A stretch of 12,103 nucleotides of DNA, taken from the NCBI GenBank assembly GCA_030150425.1, contig JASLFY010000197.1, positions 1 through 12,103 on the forward strand, written 5' to 3'. Source of the DNA: Yimella sp. (GTDB lineage: Bacteria > Actinomycetota > Actinomycetes > Actinomycetales > Dermatophilaceae). Of the stretch, positions 1 through 6,133 are shown in pieces. Under the pieces are notes generated by a model, which saw only the letters and a list, made by a program, of their open reading frames with translations, was not told where the DNA came from and searched no databases. The position numbers and the translations under genes are program-made. Position 1 is the stretch's first letter. Each line of letters opens with the position of its first letter.

Positions 1-559
1 CGCGGTCGACATCGAGCAGCGGGTCGGAACGGTGGGAGTTGCGTTGCCCGACACCGAGATCGAGGTCCGCGGCCCGGACGGTGCCACGCTGCCGGTCGGT
101 GAGATCGGCGAGGTCCACATGCGCGGCCCGATGGTGATGGCCGGCTACTGGAACCGTCCCGACGCCACCGCCGCCGATCTGGTCGACGGCTGGCTGCGCA
201 CCGGCGACCTCGGCAAGCTCGACGACGACGGCTACCTCGCGATCGTCGACCGCGCGAAGGACCTCATCATCCGCGGCGGCTACAACGTCTACCCGCGCGA
301 GGTCGAGGAGGTGCTCTACGAGCACCCCGACGTCGTCGAGGCGGCGGTGCTCGGCATCCCCGACGAGACGTACGGCGAGGAGGTCGCCGCGGTCGTCGTC
401 GCGAAGCCGGGTGTGACCCTCGAACCGGAACAGTTGCGCGACTACCTGAAGCAGCGACTGTCGGCGTACAAGGTGCCGCACGCGTTCAAGTTCGTGGAGG
501 TGCTGCCCAAGGGGCCGACCGGGAAGATCCTCAAGCGGGCCGTCTCGTGGGAGGAGTGA
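1..559 (+). CDS. Acyl-CoA synthetase (AMP-forming), C-terminal part
   Basis: The 3' end of an ANL-superfamily adenylating enzyme that activates a carboxylic acid to its acyl-CoA through an acyl-AMP; the reading frame is open to the window edge (codons begin at base 2). About 185 residues are visible. They include the end of the large domain (GTVGVALPDTEIEV, GEIGEVHMRGP, GYWNRPDAT), the WLRTGDLG motif whose Asp (codon 206-208) binds the AMP ribose, the hinge region DRAKDLIIRGGYNVYP, and the small C-terminal domain ending PTGKILKR, whose Lys (codon 524-526) is the conserved adenylation lysine. All motifs seen are intact, so this end is functional rather than a remnant. It is the first visible gene of the operon and probably supplies the CoA thioester for the dehydrogenase and kinase encoded downstream. 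The substrate pocket lies outside the window, so chain length cannot be judged. Confidence 0.95.
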   Translation, partial: AVDIEQRVGTVGVALPDTEIEVRGPDGATLPVGEIGEVHMRGPMVMAGYWNRPDATAADLVDGWLRTGDLGKLDDDGYLAIVDRAKDLIIRGGYNVYPREVEEVLYEHPDVVEAAVLGIPDETYGEEVAAVVVAKPGVTLEPEQLRDYLKQRLSAYKVPHAFKFVEVLPKGPTGKILKRAVSWEE

Positions 560-1188
560 ACAGCATCCAGGCCGTCGTCTTCGACTTCGGCGGGGTGCTG
601 ACCAGCAGCGTGTTCGCGGCCTTCCGCGGCTACGGCACCGAGGTCGGCATCGATCCCGACCTCCCGCTGCGGGTCCTGGCCACCGATGCCGAGGCGTCCC
701 GGTTGCTGGTCGACCACGAGGAGGGCCGGCTGTCCGCGACCGAGTTCGAGACCGGCTACGCCGCACGGCTGGCCGCGCACGGCGCCGAGGTCCCCGCGAC
801 CGGGCTGCTGGACGGCGTACAACGGCGGATGCTGCGCGACGACGACTCCGTCGCTCTCGTCGAGCGGCTGCGCGCCGCCGGGACGAAGGTCGGCCTGCTG
901 TCCAACTCGCTCGGCGACGACTGCTACCGCGGCTTCGACCTGCCGGCGATGTTCGACGCGGTCGTCATCTCCGGCGAGATCGGCGTACGCAAACCGTCCC
1001 GGGCCGCGTACGCCGCCGTCTGCGACGCCCTCGGTGTCGCGCCGCAGCGCGCGGTGATGATCGACGACCTGAAACAGAACATCGTGGCCGCGCAGCGCTT
1101 CGGGATGCACGGGATCGTGCACCGCGACGCCGCGACGACCGCGGCGGAACTGGACCGACTGATGACCGAATCGACGCAGGAGAAGTGA
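547..1188 (+). CDS. HAD-superfamily phosphatase-like protein, ACAD10 N-domain type
   Basis: Haloacid dehalogenase-fold protein of 213 residues from GTG 547, or 210 from GTG 556; the second start gives a GTGA overlap with the synthetase stop, and neither has a well-spaced ribosome binding site. Motif I is FDFGGVLT with the nucleophile Asp13, motif II is LLSNS (Ser119), motif III Lys149 in RKPS, and motif IV the Asp173-Asp174 pair in MIDD. Residues between motifs I and II form a helical cap (subclass I). The residue two after the nucleophile is Gly, not the usual general-acid Asp; this DxGG(V/N) variant is typical of the YihX / epoxide-hydrolase-N / ACAD10-N branch. It lies directly before the dehydrogenase and kinase genes, the same three parts as ACAD10. 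A role in removing phosphate from a phosphorylated acyl intermediate, or in repair, is inference only. Confidence 0.88.
   Translation: MGGVNSIQAVVFDFGGVLTSSVFAAFRGYGTEVGIDPDLPLRVLATDAEASRLLVDHEEGRLSATEFETGYAARLAAHGAEVPATGLLDGVQRRMLRDDDSVALVERLRAAGTKVGLLSNSLGDDCYRGFDLPAMFDAVVISGEIGVRKPSRAAYAAVCDALGVAPQRAVMIDDLKQNIVAAQRFGMHGIVHRDAATTAAELDRLMTESTQEK
1178..1182 (+). promoter_or_regulatory. Ribosome binding site deciding the acyl-CoA dehydrogenase start
   Basis: AGGAG lies 5 nt before ATG 1188 but only 2 nt before the in-frame GTG 1185, so ATG 1188 is preferred. The site is inside the last codons of the HAD gene. Confidence 0.6.
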
Positions 1189-2420
1189 TGTTCGAACCCA
1201 GCGAACGCGGCAAGGACTACCAGCAGCGGCTGCTGCGGTTCATGGACGACTTCGTCTACCCCGCCGAGCCGGTCTACGAGGAGCAGATGGCCGAGCTGAC
1301 CGCGCAGGGTCGGCCGCACGCCGTGCCGCAGGTGCTCGACGACCTCAAGGCCGAGGCCAAGAAGCAGGGGCTGTGGAACATGTTCCACCCCTACCCCGAA
1401 TGGGGTCCGGGCCTGTCCAACCTCGACTACGCCCACCTCGCCGAGATCACCGGTCGCAGCATCCACCTCGCGCCCGAGGCGACCAACTGCAACGCGCCGG
1501 ACACCGGCAACATGGAGGTGCTGACCCTGTTCGGCACCGATGAACACAAGGAGAAGTGGCTCAAGCCGCTGCTGGCCGGTGAGATCGCGTCGGCGTTCGC
1601 GATGACCGAGCCCGCGGTCGCCTCCTCCGACGCGACGAACATCGAGACGCGGATCGAGTCCGACGGCGACGAGTACGTCATCAACGGTCGCAAGTGGTGG
1701 ACCTCGAACGTGCTGCACGAGAACTGCAAGGTGCTCATCGTGATGGGCAAGACCGACCCGACCGGTCCGACCCACCGCCAGCAGAGCATGCTCGTCGTCC
1801 CGCTCGACACCCCCGGGGTCACGGTGCTGCGCAACCTGCCGGTCTTCGGCTACGTCGACCGCGAGGGCCACGGCGAGGTCGTCTTCGAGAACGTACGCGT
1901 CCCGAAGTCGGCGCTGCTCGCCGGCGAGGGCGACGGCTTCATGATCAGCCAGTCCCGCCTGGGTCCGGGCCGCATCCACCACTGCATGCGCGCCATCGGG
2001 ATGGCCGAGCGGGCGCTGGACCTGATGATCGACCGCGCGCAGTCGCGGGTCACGTTCGGCAAGCCGATCGCCGACAACGCGAACATCCAGGACTGGATCG
2101 CGGAGTCGCGGATCGAGATCGAGATGTGCCGACTGCTGGTGCTGAAGGCGGCGTACATGATGGACACCGTCGGCAACAAGGCCGCCCGCACCGAGATCGC
2201 CGCGATCAAGGTCGCCGCGCCGAACATGGCGCTGAAGGTCGTCGACCGGGCGATCCAGGTCCACGGCGGCGGCGGCGTCAGCAACGACTTCCCACTCGCC
2301 GGATTCTGGGCCGGGCTGCGCACCCTGCGCCTGGCCGACGGTCCGGACGAGGTGCACAAGAAGACCATCGCGCGCTACGAACTGCGCCGCCGCAACGAGA
2401 ACTGGGGTCGCAGCAAGTGA
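1188..2420 (+). CDS. Acyl-CoA dehydrogenase homologue, ACAD10/ACAD11/LvaC-like
   Basis: Soluble FAD enzyme of 410 residues, about the usual length. An N-terminal helical domain (1-130) is followed by the flavin-binding segment AFAMTEPAVASSDATNIET (136-154), the beta-domain WWTSN motif (170-174) and the C-terminal helical domain with RVTFGKP (287-293) and the QVHGGGG FAD loop (357-363). In ordinary acyl-CoA dehydrogenases of the MCAD type the catalytic base is the Glu of a YEG motif. Here the matching segment is LADGPDEVH (382-390) with Asp384, and this ADGPDEVH ending is what I know from the ACAD10/11 group. ATG 1188 overlaps the HAD stop by one base, and the 3' end overlaps the kinase gene by 4 nt. 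In family terms it may act on a phosphorylated 4-hydroxyacyl-CoA made by that kinase rather than perform plain beta-oxidation; that assignment is inferred from motif and context. Confidence 0.93.
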   Translation: MFEPSERGKDYQQRLLRFMDDFVYPAEPVYEEQMAELTAQGRPHAVPQVLDDLKAEAKKQGLWNMFHPYPEWGPGLSNLDYAHLAEITGRSIHLAPEATNCNAPDTGNMEVLTLFGTDEHKEKWLKPLLAGEIASAFAMTEPAVASSDATNIETRIESDGDEYVINGRKWWTSNVLHENCKVLIVMGKTDPTGPTHRQQSMLVVPLDTPGVTVLRNLPVFGYVDREGHGEVVFENVRVPKSALLAGEGDGFMISQSRLGPGRIHHCMRAIGMAERALDLMIDRAQSRVTFGKPIADNANIQDWIAESRIEIEMCRLLVLKAAYMMDTVGNKAARTEIAAIKVAAPNMALKVVDRAIQVHGGGGVSNDFPLAGFWAGLRTLRLADGPDEVHKKTIARYELRRRNENWGRSK

Positions 2421-3451
2421 GCGCGGAGCTTCCCTTCGAGCTGTCCACGGTCGCCGGCTGGTTGCGCGAGATCGGCCAACCGGTCCAGGAACCGTTGCAG
2501 GCCAACCGGATCGGCGGCGGCCAGTCGAACCTGACGTACCTGATCACCGACGCCTCGGGAGCCAGGTGGGTGCTGCGTCGACCGCCGCTGGGCAAGCTGC
2601 TGCAGTCGGCCCACGACGTCGCGCGCGAGGCCCGGATCATGACCGCGCTCGCCGACACCGACGTGCCGGTCCCGCAGGTCTACGGCCTCTGGCACCTCGA
2701 CGAGGTGCCCCACCTGCTGATGTCGTACGTCGACGGCCTGGTCATCGACAACCCGAAGGTCGGCGCCGCCGCCGCGGACGCGGTGAAGGCTGGGATCGGC
2801 CCGTCCATCGCCCGTACGCTCGGCCGCATCCACGCCGTCGACCTCGACGCCGTCGGCCTGTCCGACCTGGCCAGCCACGCGCCGTACGCGCAGCGGCAGC
2901 TCGGCCGGTGGAGCAAGCAGTTGGCCGCCAGCCGGCGCGGCGAGACCCCCGACCTGGACCGACTGGCCGAGGTGCTGACCGCGAACGTCCCCGAACACAC
3001 CGAGATCAGCCTGGTGCACGGCGACCTGCACCTCGCGAACGCGATGTGCGACCCCGCCACGGGCGAGGTCGTGGCCGCGCTCGACTGGGAGCTGTCGACC
3101 CTCGGCGACCCGCTGGCCGACCTCGGAACGCTGCTCGGCTACTGGCCCGAGCAGGGCGAGTCGATGAACGGTGACCTGTTCGGCGCCGCGGCCCTGCCCG
3201 GCTTCGCGAGCCGCGACGACCTGGTCGCGGCGTACGTCGCTCAGACCGGCCGCGACGTCTCCGACCTCGGCTTCTGGCACGTGCTCGGCCTGTGGAAGCT
3301 GCTGATCATCATCGAGGGGATCCGCCGCCGGGTGGAGAGCGACCCGAACAACGCGGCGCTGTCCGGAACTCCGGGCCAGGACTACACCGACCACCTCATC
3401 GCGCGGACCTGGGCGCTGGTCGACCAGTACGGCCTGCGACCGACGCCATGA
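2417..3451 (+). CDS. APH-family small-molecule kinase, ACAD10/11 kinase-domain or LvaA-like
   Basis: Protein-kinase-like fold phosphotransferase of 344 residues. GTG 2417 is chosen because it gives a GTGA overlap with the dehydrogenase stop and starts just before the conserved domain; the frame is open far upstream but that part is a shadow of the dehydrogenase. Visible motifs are the glycine-rich loop GGGQSNLTYL (33-42), VLRRPP (52-57) on the strand that usually carries the ATP lysine, the catalytic loop LVHGDLHLANAM (199-210) with Asp203 and Asn208, and the metal-binding ALDWELSTLGDPLADL (221-236) with Asp223. The DWELSTLGDPLADLG stretch is characteristic of the kinase module fused to acyl-CoA dehydrogenase in ACAD10/11 and of stand-alone relatives such as LvaA, which phosphorylates 4-hydroxyvaleryl-CoA. 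Aminoglycoside resistance is unlikely given its position between a dehydrogenase and its regulator. Confidence 0.92.
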   Translation: MSAELPFELSTVAGWLREIGQPVQEPLQANRIGGGQSNLTYLITDASGARWVLRRPPLGKLLQSAHDVAREARIMTALADTDVPVPQVYGLWHLDEVPHLLMSYVDGLVIDNPKVGAAAADAVKAGIGPSIARTLGRIHAVDLDAVGLSDLASHAPYAQRQLGRWSKQLAASRRGETPDLDRLAEVLTANVPEHTEISLVHGDLHLANAMCDPATGEVVAALDWELSTLGDPLADLGTLLGYWPEQGESMNGDLFGAAALPGFASRDDLVAAYVAQTGRDVSDLGFWHVLGLWKLLIIIEGIRRRVESDPNNAALSGTPGQDYTDHLIARTWALVDQYGLRPTP

Positions 3452-4095
3452 CCGCCGAGGCTCCGCTCCCGGCGCTCGCCGACTCCCGCAAACTGCGTAC
3501 GCCGCCCACGACGGCCCGCGGGGTGCGGACCCGCGCGGCGCTGGTGGCGGCGGCCCGGGAGGTGTTCGAGCGCGACGGGTTCGTCGAGGCCCGGCTGACC
3601 GACATCACCGCGGCGGCGGGCTGCTCGACCGGCACGTTCTACACCTACTTCGACGGCAAGGACGAGATCTTCCACGCCGTCCTGGAGGAGGTGCGGGACG
3701 AGATGCTGCACCCCGGCCAGGAGCGGTTGGTCGGTGAGCGGTCGGCGCGGGAGTTGATCGAGGCGAGCAACCGGGCGTACCTGCAGGCGTATCGCAAGAA
3801 CGCCCGGATGATGCTGCTGCTGGAGCAGGTCGCGGCGGTCGACCCCGACTTCCGCGCCGCCCGGCAGCGGCGCAGCCGGGCCTTCGCGGCCCGCAACACC
3901 CGCGCGATCCAGGAGCTGCAGCAGCGCGGCGACGCCGACCCGAGCCTCGACCCGGCGCTCACCGCGCGGGCGCTGTCCTCGATGGTCAGCCGGCTGGCGT
4001 ACTACACGTTCTGCCTCGGCGAACGCGCGTCGCTGGACGCCCTGGTGGACACCACGACCACGATCTGGGCGAACGCCCTGAAGTTGCGCGACTAG
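3448..4095 (+). CDS. TetR-family transcriptional repressor
   Basis: DNA-binding regulator of 215 residues. ATG 3448 overlaps the kinase stop as ATGA. After a 25-residue variable leader comes the TetR N-terminal domain: RTRAALVAAAREVFERDGF (27-45), the helix-turn-helix TDITAAAGCSTGTFYTYF (51-68) and the KDEIF segment (71-75). The rest is an all-helical ligand and dimer domain with AYRKNARMMLLLEQ (114-127), common in regulators of fatty-acid and acyl-CoA metabolism. Being translationally coupled inside the catabolic operon, it probably represses that operon and is released by a pathway ligand, perhaps an acyl-CoA or lactone. No operator can be pointed to here: the junctions upstream and downstream leave no intergenic room, so its main target should lie before the acyl-CoA synthetase, outside the window. 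Confidence 0.93.
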   Translation: MTAEAPLPALADSRKLRTPPTTARGVRTRAALVAAAREVFERDGFVEARLTDITAAAGCSTGTFYTYFDGKDEIFHAVLEEVRDEMLHPGQERLVGERSARELIEASNRAYLQAYRKNARMMLLLEQVAAVDPDFRAARQRRSRAFAARNTRAIQELQQRGDADPSLDPALTARALSSMVSRLAYYTFCLGERASLDALVDTTTTIWANALKLRD

Positions 4096-4100
4096 GAAGG
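4094..4100 (+). promoter_or_regulatory. Strong ribosome binding site of the lactonase gene
   Basis: AGGAAGG, 8 nt before ATG 4109, overlaps the TetR stop codon. It is one of the clearest ribosome binding sites in the window and supports an independent, high translation rate for the lactonase while keeping it in the same transcript. Confidence 0.7.
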
Positions 4101-4108
4101 ATGTATCG

Positions 4109-5065
4109 ATGACGCAGGTACAGACAGTGAGGGGACCGGTCGACTCGGCCGATCTCGGCAAGGTCCTGGTCCACGAGCACGTGTTCGTGCTGGGCGAGGA
4201 GTTCCGCCTCAACTACGAGACGTGGGACGAGGACGCCGAGGTCGAGCGCGCGATCGGCATGTTGAACGAGCTCAAGGGGCTCGGGATCGACACCATCCTC
4301 GACCCGACCGTGCTCGGCCTCGGTCGCTACATCCCGCGCATCCAGAAGATCGCCGCGGGAACCGACCTGAACATCGTCGTGGCGACCGGGCTCTACACGT
4401 ACAACGACGTTCCCTTCCAGTTCCACCACACCGGCCCGGGCCTGCTGTTCGACGGCCCCGAGCCGATGGTCGAGCTGTTCGTGAAGGACATCCGGGAGGG
4501 CATCGCCGACACCGGCGTACGAGCGGCGTTCCTGAAGTGCGCGATCGAGGAGGCCGGGCTGACGCCTGGCGTCGAGCGGGTCATGCGCGCGGTCGCCCAG
4601 ACCCACGTCGAGACCGGCGTCCCGATCACCGTCCACACGTTCCCGCACAACCAGTCCGGACTCACCACCCAGCGCGTCCTGAAGGAAGAGGGTGTCGACC
4701 TCAGCAAGGTCGTCATCGGCCACTCGGGCGACAGCACCGACCTGGACTACCTGACCCAACTCGCCGACGCCGGAAGCCTGCTGGGCATGGACCGGTTCGG
4801 CATCGATGTCCTCCTGCCGTTCGAGCAGCGCGTCGACACGGTCGCCGAACTCTGCCGACGCGGCTACGCGGAGAAGGTCGTGCTCGCCCACGACGCGTCC
4901 TGCGCGATCGACTGGTTCCCGGCCGGCGCCAAGGAGCAGGCCGTCCCGAACTGGAACTTCCGCCACATCAGCGAGGACGTGCTGCCGGCGCTGCGCGAGC
5001 GCGGAGTCACCGAGGAGCAGATCACGACGATGCTGGTCGACAATCCGCGGCGCTACTTCGAGTAA
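4109..5065 (+). CDS. Phosphotriesterase-like lactonase (PPH type)
   Basis: Amidohydrolase-superfamily TIM barrel of 318 residues, full length, cytoplasmic (no signal peptide). The binuclear metal site is complete: His22 and His24 in VHEHVF, the bridging Lys143 in FLKCAIEE, His176 in ITVHTF, His205 in VIGHSGDSTD and Asp262 in LAHDASC. The RGPVDSADLG start, GLGRYIPRI, ATGLYTYNDVPF, LTPGVERV, SLLGMDRFG and VDNPRRYFE blocks are those of the mycobacterial PPH (Rv0230c) branch. Members of that branch mainly hydrolyse gamma- and delta-lactones and N-acyl-homoserine lactones, with only side activity on organophosphates. It lies 13 nt after the TetR gene. In this operon the likely job is opening a gamma-lactone to the 4-hydroxy acid that the synthetase and kinase then process. 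Quorum quenching is the alternative. Family call is firm; substrate is inferred. Confidence 0.93.
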   Translation: MTQVQTVRGPVDSADLGKVLVHEHVFVLGEEFRLNYETWDEDAEVERAIGMLNELKGLGIDTILDPTVLGLGRYIPRIQKIAAGTDLNIVVATGLYTYNDVPFQFHHTGPGLLFDGPEPMVELFVKDIREGIADTGVRAAFLKCAIEEAGLTPGVERVMRAVAQTHVETGVPITVHTFPHNQSGLTTQRVLKEEGVDLSKVVIGHSGDSTDLDYLTQLADAGSLLGMDRFGIDVLLPFEQRVDTVAELCRRGYAEKVVLAHDASCAIDWFPAGAKEQAVPNWNFRHISEDVLPALRERGVTEEQITTMLVDNPRRYFE

Positions 5066-5072
5066 GTGCCAG

Positions 5073-5078
5073 TAGCGT
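5073..5078 (+). promoter_or_regulatory. Possible -10 element for a leaderless cation transporter gene
   Basis: TAGCGT fits TANNNT and lies 8 nt before GTG 5087, with no ribosome binding site between. The spacing suits transcription starting at or near the start codon. No convincing -35 box is visible, so read-through from the lactonase gene remains possible. Confidence 0.4.
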
Positions 5079-5086
5079 CGTGACCC

Positions 5087-6055
5087 GTGAAGTCACAAGC
5101 GCGCCGTGAGGTCGCCCAGGAGGGCGACGAAAGTCTGCTGACCGTCGTCATCGCGTTCGCCGCGAACCTGTTGATCGCGGTCGCGAAGACGGTGGCCGCC
5201 GCGATCACCGCGTCGGCGTCGATGGCGGCCGAGGCGGCACACTCCTGGGCCGACACCGGCAACGAGGTGTTCCTGCTGATCGGCACCAAGCGGGCCGCCC
5301 GGCCCGCCGACGAGTCCCACCCGCTCGGTTACGGCCGGGTCGGGTACGTCTGGTCGATGTTCGCCGCGTTCGGCCTGTTCGCGGTCGGCTCCGCGGTGTC
5401 GATCCTGCACGGCGTGCAGTCGTTGACCGCGGAGGAGGAGGCACCGTCGTACGCGTGGGCGTACGCCGTCCTCGCCCTCTCGTTCGTCCTCGAGGGGTTC
5501 TCGTTCCTGCAGGCGTTGCGGCAGACACGGGCCGCGGCGCAGGAGCGCCAGGTGCACCCGCTGCGGTACGTCCACCTCACCTCCAACTCGATGCTGCGCG
5601 CCGTCTTCGCCGAGGACGCGGCCGCGCTGATCGGTGTGGTGCTGGCCGCGGCCGGCATCCTGGCCCACCAACTGACCGGCAACGCCGTGTGGGACGCGAT
5701 CGGTTCGATCGCCGTCGGCGTGCTGCTCGGGGTGGTCGCGATCTTCCTGATCAGCCGCAACATGGACTTCCTCACCGGCGAGGAGGTCACGCCCGCCGCC
5801 CGCGACCGGGTGCTGACCGAGCTGCTCGCCCACCCGCAGACCGAGAGCGTCTCCTACCTGCGGACCGAGTGGATCGGCGCCGACAAGATCTATCTGGTCG
5901 CGGCCGTCGACCTGGTCGGTGACGACCCGGAGTCGACCGTCGCGGGGCGGCTGGCCGCACTCGAGGACGCGATCCAGGAGCGTCCGCAGGTTGGTCGCGC
6001 GGTGCTGACCCTGACCCGTCCCGACGTCACGACCCGATTGGCTCCGCGCGGCTGA
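5087..6055 (+). CDS. Cation diffusion facilitator (CDF/SLC30) family protein
   Basis: Inner-membrane divalent-cation/proton antiporter homologue of 322 residues. Hydrophobic helices are seen at about 18-45, 50-67, 86-109, 124-142, 173-194 and 203-223, followed by a soluble C-terminal domain (224-322). The second-helix metal motif is HSWADTGNE, giving His52 and Asp56 (HxxxD). The HPLGYGR loop (78-84) is a family hallmark. The fifth helix has AEDAAAL (Glu176, Asp177) in place of the usual HxxxD, a variant also present in the SLC30A9-like branch, so the ion and transport mode are uncertain (Zn, Mn, Co or Fe). GTG 5087 begins 21 nt after the lactonase stop, with no clear ribosome binding site; the start is the first one before the transmembrane region. 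No function linking it to the upstream operon is evident. Confidence 0.9.
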   Translation: MKSQARREVAQEGDESLLTVVIAFAANLLIAVAKTVAAAITASASMAAEAAHSWADTGNEVFLLIGTKRAARPADESHPLGYGRVGYVWSMFAAFGLFAVGSAVSILHGVQSLTAEEEAPSYAWAYAVLALSFVLEGFSFLQALRQTRAAAQERQVHPLRYVHLTSNSMLRAVFAEDAAALIGVVLAAAGILAHQLTGNAVWDAIGSIAVGVLLGVVAIFLISRNMDFLTGEEVTPAARDRVLTELLAHPQTESVSYLRTEWIGADKIYLVAAVDLVGDDPESTVAGRLAALEDAIQERPQVGRAVLTLTRPDVTTRLAPRG

Positions 6056-6085
6056 CCGTTCGCTCACCCGTAGGGGTGGTGGACC

Positions 6086-6097
6086 ATCCGTACGGAT
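6086..6097. promoter_or_regulatory. 12-bp palindrome upstream of the response-regulator promoter
   Basis: ATCCGTACGGAT is a perfect palindrome ending immediately before the candidate -35 box, in the 78-nt gap between the transporter and response-regulator genes. Placement fits an operator or activator site; no factor can be named. Confidence 0.4.
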
Positions 6098-6126
6098 TTG
6101 TTGAACACTTGTTCAAGTTCTATTCT
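6098..6126 (+). promoter_or_regulatory. Promoter of the response-regulator gene (leaderless)
   Basis: A -35-like TTGTTG (6098-6103), a 17-nt spacer and a -10-like TATTCT (6121-6126) are followed after exactly 7 nt by ATG 6134. No ribosome binding site exists in those 7 nt, so the transcript most likely begins at the start codon. This is the best-formed promoter in the window. Confidence 0.65.
6101..6116. promoter_or_regulatory. 16-bp palindromic operator, GAAC-N4-GTTC type
   Basis: TTGAACACTTGTTCAA has perfect 7-bp arms around a 2-nt centre and fills most of the spacer between the -35 and -10 elements, so a bound protein would block the promoter. The core GAAC-N4-GTTC is that of the LexA (SOS) box of Gram-positive bacteria and actinobacteria, although the outer T-A pairs and the third central base differ from the usual consensus. 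Other dimeric repressors could use the same geometry. Confidence 0.5.
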
Positions 6127-6133
6127 TGACCCC

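Noticed and set aside
924..2357. Long antisense open frame of 477 codons on the minus strand across the HAD and dehydrogenase genes
   Set aside because: Its translation is low-complexity, rich in Arg, Gly, Val, His and Asp with no domain motif, and it mirrors the codon structure of the clear plus-strand genes. Similar antisense frames (2375-3394, 5093-6067, 6113-7597, 8739-10514) were rejected for the same reason.
1694..2416. Upstream in-frame extension of the kinase gene (241 extra codons)
   Set aside because: The extension reads the dehydrogenase gene in another frame and is Arg/Pro-rich without motifs; GTG 2417 with GTGA overlap is the sound start.
2417..3451. Aminoglycoside phosphotransferase (antibiotic resistance)
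   Set aside because: The fold is shared, but the ACAD10/11-type DWELSTLGDPLADL segment and the operon context point to acyl-CoA metabolism.
4109..5065. Organophosphate-degrading phosphotriesterase
   Set aside because: Sequence blocks are those of the PPH lactonase branch; organophosphate cleavage there is a side activity.
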